Assembly: GCF_900143025.1 (NCBI RefSeq)
Contig: NZ_FRCT01000005.1
Location: 124,001 to 188,000, forward strand
DNA length: 64,000 nt
Reading direction: 5' to 3'
DNA from: Ruminococcus flavefaciens
GTDB taxonomy: Bacteria; Bacillota; Clostridia; Oscillospirales; Ruminococcaceae
The translations under genes and the position numbers were made by a program. This document shows, one piece after another, positions 53,893-60,607 of this stretch. A model generated the notes under the pieces. It was not told where the DNA came from. It made no database searches and worked only from the letters and a program-made list of their open reading frames with translations. The stretch's first letter is position 1, and every line of letters begins with the position of its first letter.

Positions 53893-54273
53893 ATGGCTAT
53901 TACCGAAGCAGTCGAAAATTACCTTGAAACTATACTTATCCTTTCCCAGAAGCAGCCTGATGTCCACGCTATCGACATCTGCTCCTACCTTGGCTATTCA
54001 CGCCCTACAGTCTCTATAATCCTCAAAAAAATGAAGGACGAGGGACTTGTAAGCGTTGACGGCGATAATCATATAAGGCTCACAGACGGCGGCAGGATAG
54101 TGGCAGAGCGTATTTATGACCGTCATACTGTTCTTACAGAGTTTTTCACACTCCTCGGTGTCAAGCGTGATATCGCTGTCGAAGATGCCTGTAAGATAGA
54201 GCATGACCTCTCCGACGAGACATTTGCGCTGCTGAAGGCGCATTACAGAAAGCTTGCCGAAGAGCAGAAATAA
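53893..54273 (+). CDS. DtxR/MntR-family metal-dependent regulator
   Basis: 126 residues. N-terminal winged helix (AVENYLETILILS, IDICSYLGYSRPTVSIILKKMKDEGLV) and a short metal/dimer domain (RIYDRHTVLTEFFTLLGV, EDACKIEHDLSDET) with the usual His, Glu and Cys ligands near 75-105. Manganese or iron sensor by family. First gene of a unit with murL and murD2, which is an unusual neighbour pair. Confidence 0.9.
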   Translation: MAITEAVENYLETILILSQKQPDVHAIDICSYLGYSRPTVSIILKKMKDEGLVSVDGDNHIRLTDGGRIVAERIYDRHTVLTEFFTLLGVKRDIAVEDACKIEHDLSDETFALLKAHYRKLAEEQK

Positions 54274-54292
54274 GCCTTTTTCGGAGGAACTA

Positions 54293-55675
54293 ATGGGTAA
54301 ATATGAAAAATTCAGGGCGGAAGCACCCGTATTTGTATATAAATCGTACAGTATTAAGGAAACAGCAGATACTATCGAGGTCGGCTATGAATTTGAGTTT
54401 CCGAATTTAGCGAAGTTCACTCCCGGCTGGACTTTCCGCAAGCCCGAGGATATTACCGTAAAAGGCGATCTAACCTTTGAAAGGCTTGTTTTTTCACTTG
54501 GTATGGCAGAAGCCGTTAGCTACTGGAAGGCTGCCTGCTCACCTGTATGCCGTGTGGAGTGCGGCGAGCTTGACAGCGAGCAGATACAGTGGTGGAAGAA
54601 GCTCTGGTTTCTTGGACTTGGCGAGCTTTTCTTCGTAAACGGCATAAAAGCTGATTTTGAGAGCTTTGTGGACATCGTTCCCACAGGAAGCTTCGACAGC
54701 TCACTTACAGAGAGCAAGCGTCAGCCCTCAGGCTGTCTTGTGCCTATAGGCGGCGGAAAGGACTCTGCCCTCACCCTCGAAACACTTGTGAATGCAGGTA
54801 TGAAGTGCAGGTGCTACTCCATAAACAAACGCCGCTCGATAATTGATACAGTCACAGCAGCAGGACTTTCGGAGGACGCACTCATTATTTCTCAGCGCCA
54901 CTTCGACCGCTCGCTTATCGAACTCAACAACAAGGGCTATATCAACGGACATACGCCGTTTTCTTCAATCGTAGCCTTTTCGGCTGAGATAACAGCCTAT
55001 CTTAACGGTTTAAAATACCTCGTTCTCTCCAACGAGTCAAGTGCCAACGAGAGCACTGTAGTAGGTCAGGACGTAAACCACCAGTACTCCAAGAGCTTTG
55101 AATTCGAGCAGGATTTCCACAGCTATGAGGAGAAGTATCTCCGCACAGGGCAGTACTATTTCAGTTTCCTGCGCCCGCTTGCAGAATTTCAGATAGCAAA
55201 GATGTTCGTATCTCACAGGAAGTATCTGTCCGTATTCAGGAGCTGCAACCTCGGAAGCAAGGTATCTCCCGATATATGGTGCGGAGAGTGCCCTAAGTGT
55301 CTTTTCGTGTGCCTGATACTTTCGCCGTTCCTGAGTCTTTCCGAGCTCAGCGGCATATTCGGCAGAGATATGCTTAATGACGAGAAAATGAAGGAGTACT
55401 TCATCGAGCTTATCGGACAGTCCGAGCACAAGCCCTTCGAGTGTGTAGGCAGTATCGACGAGGTTAATTTAGCCGTAACACTGGCAATACGCCGTCTTGA
55501 ACAGGAAGGGGAGAAGCTCCCGATGCTGTTTGAGGAGTACAAGAAACGCGGACTCTATCACCCCGAGACAGTTGATGCGCTTAACGAGAAGTGCTGCGGT
55601 TCTTACAATGATGAGAATTTGCTGCCCGAGGAATTCAAAAATATACTGACAAATGAAATGGAGCGTTTGCTGTGA
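54293..55675 (+). CDS. murL: UDP-MurNAc-L-Ala-L-Glu epimerase
   Basis: 460 residues from ATG 54293 with GGAGG upstream. GGGKDS (~153) is the PP-loop-like ATP site; NGHTPFSSIVAFSAE, SNESSANEST, VNHQYSKSFEFEQDF, WCGECPKC (~329) and HKPFECVG match MurL, which epimerises the terminal L-Glu of UDP-MurNAc-L-Ala-L-Glu to D-Glu. The start of the next gene, a MurD homologue, overlaps its stop. This is the alternative to the MurI racemase route. Confidence 0.88.
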   Translation: MGKYEKFRAEAPVFVYKSYSIKETADTIEVGYEFEFPNLAKFTPGWTFRKPEDITVKGDLTFERLVFSLGMAEAVSYWKAACSPVCRVECGELDSEQIQWWKKLWFLGLGELFFVNGIKADFESFVDIVPTGSFDSSLTESKRQPSGCLVPIGGGKDSALTLETLVNAGMKCRCYSINKRRSIIDTVTAAGLSEDALIISQRHFDRSLIELNNKGYINGHTPFSSIVAFSAEITAYLNGLKYLVLSNESSANESTVVGQDVNHQYSKSFEFEQDFHSYEEKYLRTGQYYFSFLRPLAEFQIAKMFVSHRKYLSVFRSCNLGSKVSPDIWCGECPKCLFVCLILSPFLSLSELSGIFGRDMLNDEKMKEYFIELIGQSEHKPFECVGSIDEVNLAVTLAIRRLEQEGEKLPMLFEEYKKRGLYHPETVDALNEKCCGSYNDENLLPEEFKNILTNEMERLL

Positions 55676-57018
55676 ACAAATTCAGCGAATATATAAAGGA
55701 ATACACTGACGGAAAGAAAATATGCATACTTGGCTTCGGCAGAGAGGGCAAGTCCACGTATAAGATACTGACAAAGTACGGCAAACAGGCGTCTGTTGCC
55801 ATTGCCGATCTTAATCCTGTGGACCGTGAGGCAAACGGACTTCCCGACAGTGTAGAGCTTATCTGCGGCAAGGACTATCAGCAGTGCCTTGACAGCTTTG
55901 ACATGGTATTCAAAAGCCCGGGTATCGTCCTCGAAAAGCCCCTAAACGAGCTTAAATGTCAGATAACCTGCGAAACACAGGTGTTCTTCGAGGTGTTCCG
56001 TGAAAAGATAATCGGCATCACGGGTACAAAGGGCAAGAGCACGGTTACTTCGCTCATATATCATGTACTGAAGGAGTCGGGAGTTGACTGCCGTATCGCA
56101 GGAAACATCGGTATCCCCGTATTCGATATCGCCGAGGGCATGGAGCAGGGGACAGTCGTAGTCTGCGAGCTTTCCTGCCACCAGCTTGAATATATGACAG
56201 TTTCTCCCCGATATGCCGTGTTCCTCAATCTCTATGAGGAGCATCTTGACCACTACGGCACTATGGAGAATTACTACAACGCAAAGAAGAATATCTATCT
56301 CCACCAGCAGAGAGGAGATCTTCTCTGGTGCAACAGCGAGATAGCTCCGAGCTGTGATAATACTGAGGTTATCCGCGTATCAAACTCCGACAGCAGTGCG
56401 GATATATACGTGGCTGACGGTGTTGTGAACTACGAAAACGGCAGGAAATACAGTATTCCTGTGGAGGATATAAAGCTTTTAGGCGAGCATAATCATTATA
56501 ATATCGCAATAGCACTCGGCGTTTGCAGTCAGATAGTTGACGAAGCCGATTTCGACAAGGCAGTGCGCACCTTTGATCCGCTTGCACACCGCCTTGAATA
56601 CGTGGACACAGTCCGCGGCATACGCTGGTATGACGACTCTATCTCTACAGCCTGCGCAACTGCAATATCCGCATTGCAGAGCGTTCCGATGGTAGGAACT
56701 ATCCTCATCGGCGGCATGGACAGAGGTATCGACTATACGTCTCTGGTAGATTTCCTTGCTGATTTTGACGTAAGGGTAATATGCATGGAGGCTTCGGGAA
56801 GGCGTGTATTCGATATGATACAGGAACGAGAGGATTTCAGAGCAAAGGACCGCGTACACTACGCAGACCACCTTGAGGACGCAGTAAAGCTTGCTGCGGA
56901 AATAACTCCCGAGGGTATGAGCTGTGTTATGTCGCCTGCGGCTGCAAGCTATGGTATCTTCAAGAACTTCGAGGAGCGTGGGGACGCTTTCAAGAAGCTG
57001 GTTGCGGAGCTTGATTAA
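55672..57018 (+). CDS. murD2: MurD2-type UDP-MurNAc-L-Ala-L-Glu ligase
   Basis: 448 residues; GTG start inside GTGA, overlapping the murL stop. Mur ligase: GFGREGKST N-terminal nucleotide motif, GTKGKST ATP site (~119), HLDHYGTMENYY and DPLAHRLE segments. In the MurL pathway the ligase adds L-Glu, which MurL then epimerises. Pairing with MurL is the main reason to read it as MurD2 rather than MurD. A canonical murD is not in the window. Confidence 0.87.
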   Translation: MNKFSEYIKEYTDGKKICILGFGREGKSTYKILTKYGKQASVAIADLNPVDREANGLPDSVELICGKDYQQCLDSFDMVFKSPGIVLEKPLNELKCQITCETQVFFEVFREKIIGITGTKGKSTVTSLIYHVLKESGVDCRIAGNIGIPVFDIAEGMEQGTVVVCELSCHQLEYMTVSPRYAVFLNLYEEHLDHYGTMENYYNAKKNIYLHQQRGDLLWCNSEIAPSCDNTEVIRVSNSDSSADIYVADGVVNYENGRKYSIPVEDIKLLGEHNHYNIAIALGVCSQIVDEADFDKAVRTFDPLAHRLEYVDTVRGIRWYDDSISTACATAISALQSVPMVGTILIGGMDRGIDYTSLVDFLADFDVRVICMEASGRRVFDMIQEREDFRAKDRVHYADHLEDAVKLAAEITPEGMSCVMSPAAASYGIFKNFEERGDAFKKLVAELD

Positions 57019-57145
57019 TGAATTGAGAGTAAATTTATGGGGGGCTGGATAATTTCTGCCTCCTTTTTGTTGTTATTAGTGTACAAAAAAGACACCTTAT
57101 ATTTATTATTACCGAACAAAAGACATAATAAATGTTGAATTAATA

Positions 57146-57174
57146 TTGACAATATATACGCATAGAGATATAAT
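57146..57174 (+). promoter_or_regulatory. Promoter of the small membrane protein gene
   Basis: TTGACA (57146-57151), 17-bp spacer, TATAAT (57169-57174). Confidence 0.88.
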
Positions 57175-57196
57175 GTCTATAAGGAGTGGAGTTTTT

Positions 57197-57508
57197 ATGT
57201 TTGAAAATTCAGGTAAAAAATTAAGAACATTTGCAGGAATATTGTTTTCATTCTCTATTCTTTGCAGCTTTTTCTCTTTTATTATTTCCGTAAATAAAAA
57301 GCACTGTTTATCACTGGCATTGATCCCTGTTTCACTGTTTGTGAGCTATATAATATGCTTTTCGATTTATGTCTTCGGATATCTTCGGGAGTATTTCGGA
57401 ATCGTGGACAGAAATATGCGTAAAATAGCGTCTGCTGATACGAACAAATTTCCGAACCTTGAAAAAAGCGGATACGAAGAAGATATGAGTGAAGCAAATA
57501 ATAATTAA
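57197..57508 (+). CDS. Small two-TM membrane protein, unknown function
   Basis: 103 residues from ATG 57197 with AAGGAG upstream. Two hydrophobic segments (~9-30 and ~36-60), then a soluble acidic tail ending in EANNN. No family recognised. Its promoter is strong and it stands alone. Confidence 0.6.
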   Translation: MFENSGKKLRTFAGILFSFSILCSFFSFIISVNKKHCLSLALIPVSLFVSYIICFSIYVFGYLREYFGIVDRNMRKIASADTNKFPNLEKSGYEEDMSEANNN

Positions 57509-57561
57509 GGAGCTGAATTAATAGGCGAGTTCTGCTCACAAGAAATTTAAAAGTCACTATA

Positions 57562-57589
57562 AAAGGGCGGATTTATCCGCCCTTTTTAA
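57562..57589 (+). terminator. Terminator after the small membrane protein gene
   Basis: AAAGGGCGGAT/ATCCGCCCTTT stem with a TT loop, then TTTT. Confidence 0.85.
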
Positions 57590-57603
57590 TTAGGAATTAA
57601 TGG

Positions 57604-57749
57604 TATCGGCTCTGCCGATAAATCAAAATTATATCCTTAAAATCCATCGCCGTAAGGCGATACTTCAATTCCTGATTAAAAAAAGGCTCGCGGGCGAACT
57701 GTGTGCGCCCCTACAGGCTAAAGGCTTTGGGCGAATCAAATTCGCCCAA
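57604..57749. repeat. Cluster of short palindromes
   Basis: Four hairpins in about 150 bp: TATCGGC..GCCGATA (57604-57620), ATCGCC..GGCGAT (57646-57661), the TGTAGGGG element on the minus strand (57681-57715) and TTGGGCGAAT..ATTCGCCCAA (57727-57749). Non-coding; looks like a nest of small mobile-type repeats in front of fba. Confidence 0.7.
57681..57715 (-). repeat. TGTAGGGG intergenic palindrome, copy 3
   Basis: On the minus strand TGTAGGGGC..GCCCGCGAGCCTTTT, the same start and end as copy 2 at 47221. Confidence 0.65.
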
Positions 57750-57783
57750 TCTGGGCTTTTATTGCTAAATTTTACTGAAACTC

Positions 57784-57812
57784 TTGCAATTCAGAGCAAG
57801 CTATGATATAAT
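57784..57812 (+). promoter_or_regulatory. Promoter of fba
   Basis: TTGCAA (57784-57789), 17-bp spacer, TATAAT (57807-57812). Confidence 0.8.
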
Positions 57813-57866
57813 ATTAACGATGGGGTCTTGAGCCCCGTAAATGAATTCTCAGGAGGAATTATATCT

Positions 57867-58730
57867 ATGTTAACTTCAGCTACAGAAATGCTCCAGAAAG
57901 CAAGAGCAGGCAAATACGCAGTAGGTCAGTTCAATATCAACAACCTTGAGTGGACAAAGGCTATCCTTCAGACAGCTCAGGAGTGCAATTCACCTGTTAT
58001 CCTCGGTGTATCAGAGGGTGCCGGCAAGTATATGTGCGGTTTTGAGACTGTTGCAGCAATGGTTGCAGCAATGGACAAGTCTCTCGGAATCACAGTTCCT
58101 GTTGCACTTCACCTTGACCACGGCTCATACGGTGCTTGCTACAAGTGCATCAAGGCTGGTTTCACATCAATCATGTTCGACGGTTCACACTTCCCGATCG
58201 ACGAGAACGTTGCTAAGACAACTGAGCTCGTAAATGCTGCTCACAATCTTGGTCTTTCTATCGAAGCAGAAGTAGGTGCTATCGGTGGTGAAGAGGACGG
58301 CGTTATCGGTAAGGGCGAGTGCGCAGATCCTGATGAGTGCAAGATGATCGCAGACCTCGGCGTTGACTTCCTCGCAGCTGGTATCGGTAATATCCACGGC
58401 GTATATCCTGCAAACTGGGAAGGTCTCAGCTTTGAGACTCTCGAGGCTATCAACAAGACTGTTGGCGATATGCCTCTCGTACTTCACGGCGGTACAGGTA
58501 TCCCTGACGATATGATCACAAAGGCTATCTCACTTGGCGTTGCTAAGATCAACGTAAATACAGAGTGCCAGCTCGTATTTGCTGAGGCTACAAGAGGATA
58601 TGTAGAAGCAGGCAAGGACAAGCAGGGCAAGGGCTTTGACCCAAGAAAGCTTCTCGCACCCGGTGTTGAGGCTATCAAGGCTAAGGTCAAGGAGAAGATG
58701 GAGCTCTTCGGAAGCGTTAACAAGGCTTGA
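57867..58730 (+). CDS. fba: Class II fructose-1,6-bisphosphate aldolase
   Basis: 287 residues from ATG 57867 with AGGAGGA upstream; the in-frame extension before it lacks an RBS. HLDHGS (zinc-binding His ~82), EAEVGAIGGEEDGV and HGGTGIPDDMI are class II signatures. Splits fructose 1,6-bisphosphate in glycolysis. Optimised codon use (GTT, GCT, ATC) suggests high expression. Confidence 0.97.
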   Translation: MLTSATEMLQKARAGKYAVGQFNINNLEWTKAILQTAQECNSPVILGVSEGAGKYMCGFETVAAMVAAMDKSLGITVPVALHLDHGSYGACYKCIKAGFTSIMFDGSHFPIDENVAKTTELVNAAHNLGLSIEAEVGAIGGEEDGVIGKGECADPDECKMIADLGVDFLAAGIGNIHGVYPANWEGLSFETLEAINKTVGDMPLVLHGGTGIPDDMITKAISLGVAKINVNTECQLVFAEATRGYVEAGKDKQGKGFDPRKLLAPGVEAIKAKVKEKMELFGSVNKA

Positions 58731-58751
58731 GTATAATTATTCCATAAATAT

Positions 58752-58790
58752 AAAACCTGAGGACATACAGTTCTCAGGTTTTCTTTTTAT
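58752..58790 (+). terminator. Terminator of fba
   Basis: AAAACCTGAG/CTCAGGTTTT stem followed by CTTTTTAT; it overlaps the end of the convergent gene. Confidence 0.88.
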
Positions 58791-59326
58791 ATAGTATCAC
58801 AGAATGAAGTTATCTCGGCTTTTCGCGGCTCAACGGCTTCTTTATATTCAACTGAGCACAGTCCCAGACCTCCGCAGCACTCTATTTCCATATGACCGTA
58901 AAAATGCTCGATAGTACCGATTATTTTTGCACATTCCTTCATATTCGGACCTGTACGCAGAGCGATTGCGTAACCCTTTTTGCCGCTGCGCAGCTTTGCA
59001 TGGGGCTCATGGGTATTGCACCAGGGAGTGCATCTGTCGATGAATGCCTTGAACTGAGCAGGCACATCTGCCCAGTATGAGGGAGCAACGGAAACAATTA
59101 TATCGGCATTTTCAAAGTCGTACATAAAAAGGCTGTGGTCATCATTCTGAACGCACCTTGCAGTATCATGGCAGGTCCTGCACCCTTTGCAGAAGCCGAA
59201 GCTATGGTCATCTATACATATGCTTTTAGCCGTGTACTTTTTTGAAAGCTCCTCGGTGACTATGCGGACTATCTCGGCAGTCGCTCCGTTTCTGACAGGA
59301 CTGCAATTGATGATAAGTGCGTTCAT
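58787..59326 (-). CDS. NADPH-dependent FMN reductase/iron-sulfur flavoprotein
   Basis: 179 residues. NCSPVRNGATAEI is the FMN phosphate loop at 7-19; CKGCRTCHDTARC (near 46-58) has the Cys spacing of iron-sulfur flavoproteins; APSYWADVPAQFKAFIDR is typical. Likely a flavin-dependent electron carrier. RBS GGAGGT. Confidence 0.88.
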   Translation of the reverse strand: MNALIINCSPVRNGATAEIVRIVTEELSKKYTAKSICIDDHSFGFCKGCRTCHDTARCVQNDDHSLFMYDFENADIIVSVAPSYWADVPAQFKAFIDRCTPWCNTHEPHAKLRSGKKGYAIALRTGPNMKECAKIIGTIEHFYGHMEIECCGGLGLCSVEYKEAVEPRKAEITSFCDTI

Positions 59327-59360
59327 AATGATACCTCCGATTTATAAAATTATAAATATG

Positions 59361-59389
59361 ATTATAGCACGGAAGGCACTATATGTCAA
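59361..59389 (-). promoter_or_regulatory. Promoter of the FMN reductase gene
   Basis: Minus strand TTGACA (59389-59384), 17-bp spacer, TATAAT (59366-59361). The terminator of the M23 gene overlaps its upstream edge. Confidence 0.85.
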
Positions 59390-59391
59390 TA

Positions 59392-59429
59392 AAAAATCAC
59401 TTCTGAGAAACATATCAGAAGTGATTTTT
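59392..59429 (-). terminator. Terminator of the M23 peptidase gene
   Basis: 15-bp stem AAAAATCACTTCTGA and its complement around GAAACATA, just after the M23 stop on the minus strand, with T-rich sequence on both sides. Confidence 0.88.
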
Positions 59430-59432
59430 CTG

Positions 59433-60215
59433 TTATTGGTTGATAAGCGACATAGGGTCGATATACTTGCCGTTATGTGTCATTTCAATGTGGATATGCG
59501 GAGCAAGTGCGCTTTCGATATCGGCAGAGCCGCCTACAGTACCGATGAAATCGCCGCCGCTGAGCTTATCGCCCTCCTGCACTGCAAGGTCAGAGCTTAG
59601 ACCGCAGTATTTTGTGATATAGCCGTTTTTGTGGTCGAGGACAAGAGTAACGCCCCATAATGCGTCATTTATTACAGAAGTGACCTCTCCGCCCGACACA
59701 GCGTAGACATCTGTCCCTACCTCGGCAGCTATATCGACACCGTTATGAGTCTGCCATGAGCCTGTAGTCTCATTTTTAACGAGTTCACCGCCGCTGAAAG
59801 TAGTGATGATATTGCTGATATCATCAAGGGGCTTTTTAACGTCTGTCATGCTCTGTGCGGCAGTTTCCTCGGCTTCTGCCTGTACAGGCTCGGCAGGCGG
59901 CGGAGCATCAACGCTTATTTCAGCAGCAGGGATAGTTACCGCAGGAGCGTCCGTAAAAACGGGCATAGTAGCAACGGCGGTAGTGACTCTGTAGGCAGGA
60001 GTCGTGGTTTTCGGTATGTTGGTAACTCGTCTGTCAACAGCAGCTTCACGGACAATAGTTTTATCCGCAGCAGGCTTCATATCGGTTATTCTGTCGCCCT
60101 GCTTATGAGCGAAAAGGCAGGCGGCACCTATCATGACGGCACTGATACCAAGTGCAGCATAGAAGCCTTTAGAGCCTTTTGCATAATGTTTGTCGGTCAG
60201 TTCATTTTTCTTCAC
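59433..60215 (-). CDS. Membrane-anchored M23 (LytM-type) endopeptidase
   Basis: 260 residues from a GTG start at 60215 with GGAGGT upstream. A single hydrophobic segment (~20-40), a Thr/Pro/Ala-rich stretch (~45-130), then the M23 domain with H..GVD (near 155-160) and HIHIEM (~241), i.e. both zinc motifs. The layout is that of SpoIIQ-like proteins, but a growth-related murein hydrolase is equally possible. Upstream region has paired CTCGGAAAA motifs. Confidence 0.88.
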   Translation of the reverse strand: MKKNELTDKHYAKGSKGFYAALGISAVMIGAACLFAHKQGDRITDMKPAADKTIVREAAVDRRVTNIPKTTTPAYRVTTAVATMPVFTDAPAVTIPAAEISVDAPPPAEPVQAEAEETAAQSMTDVKKPLDDISNIITTFSGGELVKNETTGSWQTHNGVDIAAEVGTDVYAVSGGEVTSVINDALWGVTLVLDHKNGYITKYCGLSSDLAVQEGDKLSGGDFIGTVGGSADIESALAPHIHIEMTHNGKYIDPMSLINQ

Positions 60216-60247
60216 ACTAACACCTCCGACCATATTATTGACAAAAG

Positions 60248-60278
60248 CTCGGAAAATATACGCTATTTTCTCGGAAAA
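60248..60278. promoter_or_regulatory. Paired CTCGGAAAA motifs
   Basis: CTCGGAAAA at 60248-60256 and again at 60270-60278, 22 bp apart, upstream of the M23 gene. Possible operator or promoter element; no clear -35/-10 pair was found. Confidence 0.4.
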
Positions 60279-60376
60279 AAATTAATGAAGATAGAACTAA
60301 GAGCTAAGAATTAAGAGCTAAGTATGTGGCAGTTATTCTCACACACCACCGATAATATTACAAGTATAAATGACCA

Positions 60377-60410
60377 ATTGTAGGGGACGGCGTCCTCGAC
60401 GTCCCACAAT
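60377..60410. repeat. TGTAGGGG intergenic palindrome, copy 4
   Basis: ATTGTAGGGGACG ... CGTCCCACAAT, near-palindromic with both ends matching. The 60280-60577 stretch contains otherwise only AT-rich sequence and a tandem AACTAAGAGCTAAG-like repeat at ~60295-60322. Confidence 0.6.
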
Positions 60411-60578
60411 ACCTTGGTTTTACTCACTAACCAATAATAACAATAATCATGCACAAAAACAATTATGCAGCTTTGTGCAAAACATAGAAACTAAAAATTA
60501 TTTTTCTGATAATCAATGGGTTTCCGTTGTTTTTCTGCAATTTTATGCCCTATTATAGAAAGCATCTTGAAAAAGAAA

Positions 60579-60601
60579 ATGGGACGAAGATATCGTCCCA
60601 T
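60579..60601 (-). terminator. Terminator of the mreC-mreD-PBP2 operon
   Basis: On the minus strand TGGGACGA/TCGTCCCA stem followed by TTTTCTTTTT, just after the PBP2 stop. Confidence 0.85.
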
Positions 60602-60607
60602 AGGTTA

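Noticed and set aside
53733-53927. 64-codon frame between the methyltransferase and the DtxR-like gene as a lost PglX remainder
   Set aside because: No similarity in composition or motif to PglX; the stretch holds a hairpin and the promoter of the next unit.
57600-57806. 68-codon open frame before fba
   Set aside because: It is made of palindromic repeats, has no ribosome site and no coding character.
60294-60322. Tandem AACTAAGAGCTAAG-like 14-bp repeat
   Set aside because: Two imperfect copies only, AT-rich, no sign of function or mobility.
60370-60558. 62-codon open frame containing a TGTAGGGG repeat
   Set aside because: Repeat-derived, no ribosome site, no conserved pattern.
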